Part shown: one piece after another, positions 43,385 to 55,690 of the stretch
Numbering within the stretch: the first letter of the stretch is position 1
How the letters are laid out: every line of letters starts with the position of its first letter
Source of the DNA: Isoetes taiwanensis
Taxonomy: Eukaryota; Streptophyta; Lycopodiopsida; Isoetales; Isoetaceae
Direction of reading: 5' to 3'
Length of the DNA: 64,000 bases
NCBI GenBank assembly: GCA_021234155.1
Contig: JAJEKV010000104.1
Location: 2,591,985-2,655,984, forward strand
Program-made: the position numbers and the translations under genes
The notes under the pieces: generated by a model
The model's database searches: none
Told to the model about the DNA's origin: nothing
What the model saw: the letters and a program-made list of their open reading frames with translations, nothing else

Positions 43385-44031
43385 GCCTATGAAGCTTTTA
43401 ATTTTTGAGCTTGAAGGAGTTTTGTGCAAAATTTGTTTGAGAAAGGGAACTATTGCCCAATGACCTTCAAGATGATGCGAGAGGCAAAGCATCTCAATCT
43501 CTCAAAGATATTGGTTTTCGTCCAAGAGCATTGGAGTTTTGGAATGGTGCGTGGAGCACTTCGGGGTTGCTATCCGGACAACATTGGACGAGTGTGGCTG
43601 CAAATTTAATCTGAAGCATACCTTTCCAAGGAGTCTTAGAGACAAGTTGCTATTTACTTGGCACTTTCGGATGTGTGCACAAACACATCATTTAAAGTGA
43701 GCAAAAAGCCTATTCTGGCTGAAAGATCTCAACAAGGTCTACCACGACTCTAGATACAAGGGAACATGGGCTGAACACAACACGGTTTTGATTGATGACA
43801 TGTTATACGCGGCTACAAAGAATCTGCAGACGCAATGTAGTGACCCCAAGCGATTATCGACCATCTCGCCGTGAAGGTAATTTTCTCTTAGAGCATTTGA
43901 AACCTTTCCTTGCGGGGCTGTTGGAAGTTGAGAATGTGAAAGACTACGTGCTTGAGAAGAAACTATCCAATCTGTTGGATAAAGAATCTAAGCAAGCAAT
44001 GGATATCCTGAAAAAGTTTAAGTACTCTTGA
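43385..44031 (+). pseudogene. FCP1/NLI-type phosphatase-like pseudogene
   Basis: In order, but in several frames, it reads MKLLIFELEGVLCKI (catalytic motif), GFRPRALEF, EWCVEHFGVAIRTTLDE, DKLLFTW, KDLNKVYHDSRYKGTWAEHN, TVLIDDMLYAA, LEHLKPFLAGLLEVENVKDY. This is the FCP1 homology domain of plant C-terminal-domain phosphatase-like proteins (HAD fold). The nucleophile motif DxDx(T/V) is ELEGV here, so both catalytic Asp are Glu. The second acidic motif IDD is kept. Frameshifts near 43470 and 43600-43790 disable it; the final 70 codons are open. It lies on the same strand as the RING-like gene. Confidence 0.7.
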
Positions 44032-44237
44032 TGTACCTGATGCCAGATTTGCATTTAACATTTTGGATAATGAAGTTTGATTATGGTTGGTGATTGATCA
44101 AAGATCATGTTGTTGCCATCTTGATAATACTTTTTGAACTGCATTTGTACTTTTTGATGTTCAACATTGCCTCTGCTCTGGTTTGGAAGTGCATCAGTTG
44201 TAACTAGTTTGGTTTTTGTATTTCCTTTGACAGTATT

Positions 44238-44495
44238 AAGTAGGACTTGCAGAAAAAGATGATTCACATAGTAAATACATTAATAGATCTGGAGAAAAGA
44301 AATTACACAGTTTCTGGTCAAAAGAAATTACACAAAGTTTCTGTCATATATTAAGGTCTTGTCCAAGTAGGACTTGCAGAAAAATATGATTCACATAGTA
44401 AATACATTAATAGATCTGGAGAAAAGAAATTACATAGTTTCTGGTCAAAAGAAATTACACAAAGTTTCTGTCATATATTAAGGTCTTGTCCAAGT
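44238..44495. repeat. 127-bp tandem duplication, with a third copy at 46075-46195
   Basis: AAGTAGGACTTGCAGAAAAA starts a block at 44238 that recurs at 44366 and, more diverged, at about 46077. The preceding ACTAGTTTGGTTTTTGTATT sequence is also repeated (44205 and 46037). These blocks bracket the antisense gene at 44515-45750. Confidence 0.8.
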
Positions 44496-44514
44496 CTTGT
44501 CGAAGCCTTGAGTC

Positions 44515-45750
44515 CTATACTTTTGTGTTAATCTGTTTGTTGTAGAAGAGGATTAGAGTCAGGAACTGAGGTCTTTTCCAAAGAGGTAATCCCATATCTC
44601 GTCCAAATAGCAAAAAAGCGTCTCTGTTAACAAACACGCAAAAACCAAAGCGGATACTATTGCATCTCAAAGGAGGCAATACTGTCAATGTATGTCTCAT
44701 CAGGAATGGTAGGAATCTTTGGATCATCAGAGTTTATGGCAGTATTGAACAGTTGGTTATAGGATTGAGTGAATGAATCAGCAGTTCCCATGACATAGGA
44801 GTCGGCCATCCATAGATTATCCCTTATTAATCTGTAAAAATCCTGCTGAACCATGAGAAGTATAAGGGTGCCATAAGCATCAGCTAACATTCTGTGAGTG
44901 TAGAACATACGCCTATATTTCTTTGAACTGTCTTTTCGGTGAATTCATGATGGTTCGAGTTTATGAACCAAAACATGTAAATCATTTGCATAACTTCTCT
45001 TGTATATATACTTGCCCAAATCCTTTCTCTTGCCTTGCTTATTTCATTGTCTCACGATCATCATGCGACGGACCACCATTGATTATGGGGAGGGAACTTG
45101 ACACGGTGTTCATGAATTCTCTCATCTCCATATAACTGAACTTCAAACCTATCTGCTCCTCTATCAAATTTTCTCCTCTGATGACCTCTGCATAGCTCCA
45201 TGTACCCTATGAGCAAGAAATCAGTTAGAAGTTTTATAAGATGGTAAAGCATTTATGGTAAGGCCTTTTTTTGCAGAGAGAGCAAGTGAGACCAAAGGTT
45301 AGCTATGTTGATCCCTGTTTTGTTTACTTTGAGAATGACAGCAGAATTGGAAAGACATTTCATTTTTCTCAAAAACCATAGGAGAGCTTTAAATGAATAC
45401 CCGTACGTAGCAAGTTTAGATCCTAGTTGAGGCCGTTCATTTTGAAGCATATTGTCCCAAGCAGCATCAGAATGGACTTCAACAGTAGGGCGCTATCTGG
45501 ACACCATAAGGCTCAGGAATGCCAGTAGAAAGATCAATTGAAGGCATAACACCAAGGAAATTGGGATCTTTTCGAAAGTGATTATCCCATATTGGCGTCG
45601 CGGAGAAAAGAGGCTCCATTAATTTGCTTTGAAGAGTAACATCCCGAAAATTGCCAAAGGAAATGAAAATTTGAGCCTTTGGGACGAGATTTCCTTCAAG
45701 TTTGAAAGCTGAGATTGCTGATCTTCTTTTTGAAGCGCCAAAAAACAATG
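44515..45750 (-). pseudogene. Unidentified antisense gene remnants
   Basis: Read antisense from 45748 the segments are LEGNLVPKAQIFISFGNF with LMEPLFSATPIWDNHFRK (45479-45748), NERPQLGSKLATYGYSFKA and LLWFLRKMKCLSNSAVILK (45253-45450), ELCRGHQRRKFDRGADRF (45061-45252), and HRMLADAYGTLILLMVQQ with TIPDETYIDSIASFEMQ (44657-44908). They are collinear and could be exons, but some joins need a frame change. I do not recognise the family. Flanking copies of the 127-bp repeat suggest the block was duplicated or inserted. Confidence 0.4.
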
Positions 45751-46326
45751 GAGAAATGGCAGAGTTTTGGGCTTTAGGTTAAAATCGCTCTTTATTTTGG
45801 CAATGATAAAGCACAGGTGGATGCAGCAAAGGGGAAATTGAATCGATCAAAAGCAGGGGAGGGTCGGAAAAGAAGGGAGAAAGTGTAAAAGCTTGAGAAA
45901 CATGAAAGGAGAACACAGGAAGATCAAATTTAGACTAGATGTTGAAAGGAGAACACAGATAGTGGTGTCCATTTCAATTAGATGTGTTTGTTTGTTTGCT
46001 TCAGTTTGGTTGCTCTTGTTTGGAAGTGCAACATTTGTAACTACTTTGGTTTTTATATTTCCTTTGACAGTATTTTTAAGTAGGACTTGTAGAAAAAGAT
46101 GATTCACAAAGTAAACACATTACTAGATCTGGACAAAAGAAATTACGGTTTGGACATAAGAAATTACACAAAGTTTCGTCATATATTAAGGAAAAACCAT
46201 CGGTGGTTGTCTTACGGGGAAAAAGCAAGCTCGAAATTACACAAAGTTTACGTTTTCAGTACTACATAGAAGGAAAACCATCAGGTGGATGCTTTACAAA
46301 AAAAATCAAGCTCGAAGCTCTAAACC

Positions 46327-46656
46327 TTAAACCAAAAAAAAAAAAAAAAAAACAAGCTCTAAGTCTGCTTTGGACATTATATTGGCTAGTGATCGGGGGG
46401 GGCATCCGCAGCTCCACATAAAGATAAAGTCCATCGATTGCATGGTCATCTGCAAAGGCTCCTCATGAGGCAAAACACGGTCAATCCACTGTTGAACTCT
46501 CTTAGAAACTTTAGCTCCTTGCTCAATGACTCGATTGACTTCCCTGCATGAAAATTTAGCAACAAAGGTCATTTGCATGCCCCCATTGCTGGAAGTGGAG
46601 GAAGCCGGGGAGGATTCTGCGTCGGCCTTCCTGGCCGTGTACTTGATCCTGGCCAT
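46327..46656 (-). CDS. Small unidentified protein with a histone-H3-like N-terminus
   Basis: 109 codons antisense. It starts MARIKYTARKADAES, where eight of the first ten residues equal the H3 tail start (MARTKQTARK). The rest (VAKFSCREVNRVIEQGAKV, RVQQWIDRVLPHEEPLQM) is not histone, and the end runs into a poly-A/T tract (46335-46350). It might be the first exon of a larger protein; many plant transposon proteins begin in a similar way. Homology and function are unknown. Confidence 0.35.
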   Translation of the reverse strand: MARIKYTARKADAESSPASSTSSNGGMQMTFVAKFSCREVNRVIEQGAKVSKRVQQWIDRVLPHEEPLQMTMQSMDFIFMWSCGCPPRSLANIMSKADLELVFFFFFLV

Positions 46657-46839
46657 GTCTCTCTGGAAGAAATTGGAGGACTGAGTGATCTGAATGGGAA
46701 GAACAAGGAACTGGATGTCGGAAGTGAGTGGAAGACGAAAAAATCGCGCGAAAAAATGGCATTATATAGAAACGGCAGTAAAGGTGCCATCAATGTCCTT
46801 GCCTCGGAACCCGAGCCCATGCAAGCATACCTAGATTTT

Positions 46840-48476
46840 TTTCGTAAAGAGAATGTTCTACATAAATTTATTCTTTACATTCGAATCTAAAACTTATGTG
46901 ATGTAACTTATGTGATGTAAAACAATTTGACCATACGAAACTTATGTAGACCATATTCAAGTGATGATCAATAGTTCAAGTGTTCAAGAGAATGTTCTAC
47001 ATAAATTTATTCTTTACATTCGAATCTAAAACTATGGAAGCATCAATAGTTAAAAGAAACAATGTAGACAAGTCATGATTTCAATATAAGGCACATTGTG
47101 GCACTTAAACTATGGATGCATTTGAAGATGCCTTAAACTAGTGCATTTGGTCATAAGATACTCTAACTAGTGCCAAAAGGCAAATTCCAATAGGCATTTA
47201 AAACTATGGAATCATAAATAGTTCTAATGTGTTCTAATTAACCCTAAACCCATAACACACTTATGAAGTTAAAAGAAACGATGTGACCATATGCAAGTGA
47301 TGTAGAAAATTATGTGACCATATGTAGAAACTTATGTGATGTAAAACAATTTGACCATATGAAACTTATGTAGACCATATTCAAGTGATGATCACGGAAT
47401 TATGGCTAAAGAAATGGAGCTAGATTTTCACGCTTAAAAAACAAATAGGTAGTGAATAAGTTCACAGTATTAACTAGCAATGAGATTAGCTATAGTTTCA
47501 CGAAAATTTTGCAAAAGGATAGCAATGAGATTAGCTATAGTTTCACGGAAATTTGGCAAAGTTCACAGTATTAACTAGCAATGAGATTAGCTATAGTTTC
47601 ACGAAAATTTTGCAAAAGGATAGCAATGAGATTAGCTATAGTTTCACGGAAATTTGGCAAAAGGAATGGCTGCTCATGGATTCCAGGGTGCCAGGGGTCC
47701 ATGAACAACCAATCCAATCTAAATTTGTGCATAGGTCCAAGACAACTGTGCATCAAGAAGGCATCCAATGCCCCCACATTAACCCATTTACTAGAAATAA
47801 TTTTTTAATTGCTTATATGTGAAGCCCTTTCATTTGGGTTAGGCTTGTGGGATATACGCCAGCAATAACCATTGGTTTTTTTTTCTAGGGTTCACGGTTC
47901 ACTTCCTTCCGGATCTGCCCTAAACCTGAAGCCCGCCAGAAAGAGTGGTACATGTATGAAGTGATGGGTCCTTCCTATGCATGCGAATTCTGCTAGGAGC
48001 AGAAAAGATGCTTTTTATAAATATATTTGCCTAATTTGGTTGCATGGCCTTTTTGGGTTGGCCTTTTTTTGATCTGTATCAGTGCTATTTAGAGCAGGAC
48101 TTTATGTATGCAATCCTGATTTGTTCCAATCTGTTTTGTAATATAAGTGTTCATGTTTTGTATCAGGAAGTTTTGTCTTAGAGCCCTTCCAAATCAAAAC
48201 AGTGATAATACAAATACACATCCAATCTGATATTTCCAAACCAGAGCAGGGATATTTGTTTTATTCAAGAAAAAAGAACAGTACAATAGAAGTCCAAAAT
48301 TTGACTTCAAAAATTAACTGTTTGTTGATGATGCAGCAGCAAACATCAAGAACTTAATAACAGCATACATCATAGCTGCACACAATATAAATCAGACCCT
48401 TCGATCTGTTTGTTTCACTTAAAGCTTCAAGTACAGGAACTGCAACACTAACTACATTCCAACTGTAACTGAATAT
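46840..48476. other. Non-coding stretch with several local duplications
   Basis: GAGAATGTTCTACATAAATT occurs at 46848 and 46988. GATGTAAAACAATTTGACCA occurs at 46915 and 47337. A block starting GTTCACAGTATTAACTAGC (47460 and 47561, period 101) has an internal repeat of ATTAGCTATAGTTTCACG, giving four copies. No gene is seen; the end serves as 3' flank of the antisense transposase. Confidence 0.6.
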
Positions 48477-51400
48477 TTAATCCTCTTCGTCTGATAGCAC
48501 ATCAGGGAGATTGTCTAAAATCTTTTCACTGTCAGCTTCACAAAGTTTGTAAACAACCTGGTTTCCTTTCAGCCTATGTTTTGCTTGTGCCATATCAAGT
48601 CTTATTGAGCAAACTTGGGTAGCATAAACAATGCCTTTTGGCTCGTTAGAACATAAAGTGTAACCTGTAAGCGATCTTGGGACTTTTTTGTAGTAAGTTC
48701 CCTCTAAAACTTCTTCCCCTTTATAAAACCAATTCCCATAGGCTTCAAAATCAAAAACCACATATTTCTCAGTACACAATAATATCCAAAATAAAGTGTC
48801 CTCATCATTGTCCTTTGGAGTGCGACAGTGAAGTTATCTCCTTCCCTTACCAAATCACTCAACACGGTGCATCTCCGGAAAATAGAGCTCTTTCGGATCT
48901 ACAAGAACTTCGTATTCATCAGCTATAGCCTTGCTTGGCTCAACAACTACGAGCTCCCAATCATCTCAGACACTTCTCCCATTGTGCATCAAGGCAATAT
49001 GCACAAAAACAAGATAAACGCCTTATATGCAATTGCGTAGGAGATGCTAAGTTAAATGCATGCACAGAATGAATGTTCCTCGTGTCCTCCACAGTCTCAG
49101 CACCCCATGCATTCTTTCTATCCACATTTTTCGCTTCCCAAAACGACCTTCTTACTGGTTTCTTGTTCACACTTGAAGATGGAGCAACAGCAGTGAAATT
49201 CTCCCTGGCTATATTCACAATATCAGCAGCACATTCTACTTTTACAGATTGTGATCTCTTCATCATCTCCCTTAGCCACCGTTTCAACTCTGCAGCCTTC
49301 CCATCATGCTCCCCTTTGCCGTGATTGGAGCCGAAAAAATTCCACATCATTTCAATGAGTGTCTCATGAGAATACCTTCCTACAAAATAGAATGGCCGGG
49401 CAGCTTTGAATTGGGATGCAGCTCCATCTGAAAATACCCAATGCTTTTTTGGATGTATGCCCTGTTCTTTCATGAATTCGTGATGCATCATAAATGCATC
49501 TTTGGACTAACAAACAGTGTGTCATGTTTTGTATCATCGATATATAGTAATGGGTGTCCTTGATGACATCACCGATGAAGGCTCCAAATAGTATGTGATT
49601 TGTACAAGAATGGTGACTGTTTGCTTGTCCAAGACGCTGTGATTGAACTTGATCCCGCGCCCGAATTGTGAAGTTCTCTGCAAAGTCTACTACAGATACA
49701 ATAACCCCAAAAGGGAGGTTGTCTAACATATCCCTAAAAGCGCATCGCTTGCCATTTGTGCCTAAAGTCATTAATCGAAACTTTGCCAATCTGTCAATCA
49801 ATGTGTGCATAAGATCTTTTGGTTTTGTTTTCCTCCACAGTATTTGGAGTACTTTCTTGGGTTTCCCCACTTATCCTTACCCCCTTCCTCATAATCCCAA
49901 GTACTCCCAACTCACAAATCCTTCTTGGGACAACTCTAGAGGACACTTGGGTAGCCGAGACACACCACACTCGCTCACAATCTCCATAAATGCAATCTTT
50001 CTTGTGGAATTCTTGATTTTCTTCTTTAGGACACAATATGGATTGCCGTGAGCTGAGTGGTTGACTTATACTTCTTAGTCTTGGCAGCACATAGTTGGCA
50101 TGTAGATTGGCATACCTCACATGCACAGGGTGCAACATTCTACATGCATATTTCTAAGTGAATTTAAGCCATCCAAGAGCATCTCCTAGTCTCACATGAT
50201 GAATGCAACAACATGAATTGAACTGTTTCAATTTCATTACATACCATGGTTTTAGTTTTTCAAATGCTCTTTGGCCAATTGTAATTTCGCGGGTCTTTGC
50301 TCTTTGAATTTATAATGAACATCTCGACCAAGCAAAACATAATCAAGAAATATGTGAGTAACATGTCAAATAACAAGTACACATGAACATGTAACTCTAC
50401 TCTAACTGCAACTATAAACCGCCATCAGAACTCACTATGACAAATGTAAACACAAACTACAAACATACAACACGCAACTAATGGTCATAAGCGCAACACC
50501 AACTATAAGCGCAACAAACATAATCACAAACCGCAACCACCGACATAACTCGAACACTTGCTGAAACACTAAGCGTAGTCTAACTATTTAACATGCTCGC
50601 AACACAAACTGAAACTATGTAATGGAGCTCAAACACTAAGCGCAACATCAACTGCGGACTAACAACCTAAGTTGAATCTGACCACCAAGCTGCAGCAGTT
50701 TCGAAATGTTTAAGTTGCATATTAAGAACGTACTTCAAACCTTAGCTGCAACACCAACTACATCTACATAAAGCTGCAACAACAACTACATCTACAAATG
50801 ATGCACATATCACCGAAAAATCAACAAAAGATAATTTGCACCGAAAGTATCCTCCGGATAATGTGTAGCATGTTCCTCCTTCACATTTCTTTCCGGTCTT
50901 GAACTTCACATCCTTTGCATTAGGGGAAACTCTTGTATTTGTGTCCAAAAACTTTGAACCAGTTCAATGACATATTTGTCAATTGAATCAAACCTCCGTG
51001 ACCTTCTAAAAATATACCCATCCCTCCTTATTAAACTCCACTTCTTTTCGTTTTTTCCTTGGTCACGCAATACATCTAGGATGGACTCCCAAAACTTTTC
51101 CCAAACTTCTCTTGCTAATAGCTTGATTTAAAGTCTCCTTCCCAATAGACATGGCAAGTACACTTCTTCTTGCAGCCATAGAATCTAAACTACTAGATCC
51201 TTTTATAGTCCGAATAGATTCTCGAATGTTCTCAATCACATGGCTTTTGACTTGAATCCTTCAAGTGATCAGCAAGTGACATCCTTCATTTCTTTGTGCT
51301 TCAAGAAATCATTTAGCACTTCCCTTTTATCTTCCAAATCCATTTGACAAACTTGCCTTTTGAATGAGAACACTAGATTAGACACAATCTTTTGTTTACT

Positions 51401-51577
51401 CACTTGATTGGCATAAGTTTTGGACTCCAGCATCAAAGCATTCTTCTCTTCTTTTTTTCTCTTTCTTTGTTTCCTCTTCTTTAGAGTCTCCTGCTCTCTT
51501 GTCCTCTTCCTCTTTCCCATAAAGTTTCTTTGCTCCACTTCTTCCATCTTGATTGCTCGCAAACGCCACCTTCGCAC
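48477..51577 (-). pseudogene. Large DDE-like transposase of an unnamed DNA-transposon family
   Basis: Antisense, in order: a Lys/Arg-rich coiled start (MEEVEQRNFMGKRKRTREQ, 51269-51577); SMAARRSVLAMSIGKETLNQ and LGKVLGVHPR (51040-51210); TRVSPNAKDVKFKTGKKCEG (about 50880-50945); CPKEENQEFHKKDCIYGDC (about 49960-50050); VSVVDFAENFTIRARDQVQS (about 49630-49700); HWVFSDGAASQFKAARPFYF (about 49380-49450); MMWNFFGSNHGKGEHDGKA (about 49290-49350); a Cys cluster CFCAYCLDAQWEKC (about 48970-49010); and an FDFEAYGNWFYKGEEVLEG region to a stop at 48477. DFAEN, SDGAASQFK and GKGEHDG give a plausible D-D-E triad on an RNase-H-like fold. I know similar unnamed proteins from animals and mosses. Frameshifts near 49500, 49800 and 51000 and further stops mark this copy as dead. 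The product would act in the nucleus on its own element ends. Confidence 0.65.
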
Positions 51578-53640
51578 CTATAATAGTCCCTGCTTACAAA
51601 ATTAACGAGACGTAAGAAAGTATCATATAGAAAAGGAATTACATAGCGTAATACTTTAAGTCTTCAATATGCCAAAAAAAAAAAAAAAATCAGAATTCAC
51701 CACATTAAACCGGATATATTTTTCATGCATGGCTCTTGAATGCATGCCGGATATATTTTTCTGGATGATTACAAGAAGGAAACCAAATCTACATGCAAAT
51801 CAAACACACCTATACAGCAGCATAAAAATAACAAAATACACATGCAAATGCCGACAGATAAAGACATGGAAGCCAAAATGCACATGCAAATGCCGACAAA
51901 CGAAGCCATGGGAGCTTAGAAGATGAAAGGATAACATTAGAACAAATAAAATGGATCTTACCAGAGAAGTGTTCATATAACTGCTTGATTGATGTTGCAT
52001 TAAAAATGGCTGGACCCCATTAGCTGCACCAGAACCAAAGACGTAAGGCTATGGCAGATCTCCTGTGGCTATATGAAATCCCTGCAAATACCATTCTGCT
52101 TTCAAAATAACATGAGGCATATAATTTAGACCAATAAATCAAAACCTTATAGGCTTACTTGTAAATTCCGCCAAGCTTGTTGAATGTATGATAGCACAAT
52201 GGGCCTTCCAAAACCATCATCCCTGCCAGGGTCTAGCATAAACCTTCCTGCTTTACTATTTCAAAACACGCGTTTACTTTTCCGTTTCTTCATGACTATC
52301 TGGACTTTTGTATCGAGCTCGGATCATAAGCGTAAAAAATCTTACTCACATTGCCCGCTATCCAATGAGATCTGTTGCACCTTAATCCTTTTGACCTAGA
52401 ACACCGCTTTCGGGAGAAAAAAGTATTGTACTTGTGCAGTAACTATGCTCAAGGGATGATCAAAGGAGACCTCCTTCAACGACAAAACCATACCTTCGAG
52501 CTTTTTCTGAAAGCTAGGGGAAAGGAAAGCACGGGAGAGAAAAATCTGAAGATTGCCCTGCTTTGATAATGCCTTTGACGTGCGAATGGAGCAAGAGGAG
52601 AAATCCCAAGCCCATGGCAACTGTAAAAATATGGCTGAACAGTAACTTCGAAAAATATTGTAATAGCGCCTCAATATGCTGGACTTTTTGCCTTTTTATA
52701 ATGCTTCATATGCCATAGCCACAACCTTCATCCGGTTTGATTCAAATAGTCCCGCAAGCACTTGCAAAGACGAAATTCAAATAGCCTCGCAAGGGGAGTT
52801 GCAAGCCAGAAGGGAACATTGCATGCAAGATGAACCTAACTTGTTGCACTGATCTTCATTTCCATCCTTTTCTTTGATGAATCTGACAACTAAGTGCAGC
52901 AGGCCCTTTATTAGCAGGCATTATTTTTGGAGAAGAAGTTTGACCCATGTTTAGCAGCTATTGGTTCATAGTTTACATGAGAAGGTTTAATTTGAATGGC
53001 ACTTACCTGGGTGCGAAGCTGGTAGTGAGAACAAAGCCCACTTCTAGATGAAACCTTCACAAAAATAAAAATAAGTGAGGAAATCTGGATGCAAAAAAAC
53101 AGTTAATGATAATGCACAAAGCTTGAAGGTGCAGATAATGCTTGATAATGCACAAAGCTTAAAGGTGTAGATGAAGCATCTATTGCACATGTTTCAAAAC
53201 CGGATAAACATGAAACACTAAGTAATCAGCGAATCTATCTGGTCATTTAAAGAACAGTAAAAACAGGCAACAGGGATAGATTCGGCTGCAACAGGGATAG
53301 ATTCGGCTGCAACAGGCAGTGCCGACATCCATTTCTAGCAAATCATTTTGGCATACAAACCATTCCAAGAAGAGCGAATCTTGCATCATACCTTGGAAGA
53401 TCGGCTCCAGAAGAAAGACAATGAACTCCAAACCGTCCAAATCCTGAAAGAAAAAAGAAGATTAGTTTAAGAATCCGACCAGAATGGCGACATCTTGCAC
53501 CATACCTTGAGGACAATGAACTCCAAATTGTCTTAATGCTGAAAGAAAAAGGAAGATTCATTAGTTTAAAAATCCGACCCAGCCCAACCGATCAATGCCA
53601 AAGAAGATCCGACCCAGCCTATCTGATCAATGCAAAGATC
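51578..53640. other. Non-coding region upstream of the transposase, with local duplications
   Basis: A 31-bp-like block ACATGCAAATGCCGACA recurs at about 51840 and 51883. The phrase AACAGGGATAGATTCGGCTG is duplicated at about 53270 and 53290. A roughly 110-bp block with CTTGCAYCATACCTTG and AATCCGACC is duplicated at about 53380 and 53490. No gene is seen; it may hold 5' exons and introns of the antisense transposase. Confidence 0.45.
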
Positions 53641-53644
53641 CCAC

Positions 53645-54042
53645 TTACCTTTCCAAAGCTTCCAAAGCTGAGGCGCCAAAATCAGACGGAGGGAATTTCG
53701 TAGCAGAGGAATATGAATTTCGTAGAGTGGAGGGGGAAATTTCGTCTAAGATTTTTCTTTGAATGATGGCGTCCGAGTTCAAACCGAGAGCATTCAATTC
53801 TGGCAACCAAAATCCCACAGAGGGACGCAAAGCGCAAGAACGCCGCATGCGGCGTAAGATGCGGCGTTCCCTTTGGCACGGAACCCAACAACATCAAAAA
53901 ATAAAAAAGAAGATACTGCAGCTCTAGTCTGCAGTTTCAACCACTTACATTTACAAAAACTGCATCTATTGGTTTGCACCTTCAACCATTTACAATAAGT
54001 CAGATCTTGGGCTTGGAGGTCTGCACCAACGAATGACACCAT
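53645..54042 (-). other. Antisense open frames without recognisable motif
   Basis: Overlapping antisense frames (53645-53848, 53682-53897, 53794-54042) could include a first exon of the transposase transcript, but none shows a conserved motif. I record the region only because it is the last protein-like stretch before A/T-rich sequence. Confidence 0.2.
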
Positions 54043-54059
54043 AGCTCATCAAGTCCACA

Positions 54060-55470
54060 AGTTTCAACTTAACAATGTTGCTTTTACTTTAAAAAGCATA
54101 CATTTAAACAAAGGACTTTTCTCGTGCAGAGTTTGCTCGATCATTCTTTCTCCAACTTAATTTGTACACAATCCATAGCTTATGTTGTTGCTCAGGACTT
54201 GCAAGTAGATATCCTATGAGATCATTTGGACGAGGAAATCACAATTAGATAAAATATGTGTAAGACATTGTCAGTTCAACCAGTAAACAAAGTTCACCGC
54301 ATTGACCGAAAACTCGTTGATTTTTTTTCCTGCCAGCTGGCAAACTTCCCAAGTTGGATTCCTTTTAGAAAAATGTAAAAATCCAGTTTATTAAATACGC
54401 TGATGAGATTTTCGTCACCTACAACCGAATCAAGATGACTTCTATGAGGTGGGAAGAATGTCATTGAGAAAGAATATTAAGGCCTCAGCTACCAAAAAGG
54501 GGCAAATACGCCTATCATGGAGCAACACTAGAGGCATCTAACCAGCGAAACTTTTAAATGTAAAATTCCAGCTTAAAAAAAAAAAATGTCAAGCATGTTT
54601 ATAGTGAATGGGAAAACCTAGAAAATGATTATCTAATCATTGTTTGTCAATGGCTTTAATCATTTCTCGGCACAAAAAAGGATTATAGTAAATACTTATT
54701 TGTGATAGGTATATGATACATGATGGAAAACCTACAAAATAATTATTTTATCATGGCGAATATGATCCTAATTATTACTAGGTCAATGGTGAAACATATC
54801 CAAGAGTACACATGTATTTGTGCGAAATAAAAATACTATCTATGTTGTTTCGAGCTTGGTCCAATATTTTGGATCGAAGCAATGAGAAAACATGATCGGT
54901 GGTGCATAACCGCTATATCTACCGTAAATATAACATGTATAGGGATAGACTTAACATGATCGGATTCATCTGCAATTAAAGTTGTCGTATTCATATATTG
55001 ATTTTTCTAAGGTTGGTCAACTCTTCTACAGTGAATATATCAATCCCAAAGCTACAATAACAATGTTTTTAATGGTTGAACTAATTTTTTAGTGATGTCT
55101 AAGCAGTTTTTCTCTGAGTTATTCATTGTCTAATTGATTATGATCATGTGAAGTTGTTTTGTTATGATCATGTGAAGTTGTTTTGAGTTATTTGGAGTGA
55201 CCATTGTGATGGGGACAAGTTATGCTTAAATAAAATCTAAGTAAGTTGGAATTGCCCATCGATTTATTGTGAATTAACTTTCCTTCATTGTTATCAGAAC
55301 TAGGCTTGAGCAATATGGCAAACATGTTTAGAGCAGGACTTCCTAGTTTGGGGATTCATGCTTCCTAGTTTGGAAGGAGAAGGTGAAGCATGTGTTGTAG
55401 TGAAGATCTATGGCTTTTAAGTGATAATGGGGAAACAAAAACCCAAACTATTGCAGGTACTATAGGAAAT
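54060..55470. other. A/T-rich sequence, nothing recognised
   Basis: No coding signal, RNA gene, or repeat boundary is visible apart from an exact short repeat of TTATGATCATGTGAAGTTGT at 55138 and 55163. Confidence 0.4.
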
Positions 55471-55474
55471 ATCA

Positions 55475-55690
55475 GTGCAATTCATAACTGAAGAGGAGTC
55501 CAACATTGAAGGTTCCACTACAAGAGGTCAGACTAGAGTTGTTAGTATAACACATGAAGAAAATGCAATTATTGAAGATGGTGCAAAACTGATAGAAGCA
55601 CGAAAATCATACTCTTCTAGGAACTCCATCCATCGTCAATGTCTCAGATTGAGGTGGGGTTGCATATTATTGGAGGCTTTGATAATCTCT
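55475..55690 (+). pseudogene. Unidentified short coding-like fragment
   Basis: The frame reads ITEEESNIEGSTTRGQTRV, VSITHEENAIIEDGAKLIE and is probably protein-derived, but runs into the gypsy RNase H sequence after about 55690. The family is unknown. It marks the sequence joined to the broken 3' end of the gypsy fragment. Confidence 0.3.

Noticed and set aside
46803-46890. Coding end on the + strand of the 46573-46890 frame
   Set aside because: Opposite the antisense frame with the H3-like start; it ends in repeated non-coding sequence and lacks motifs.
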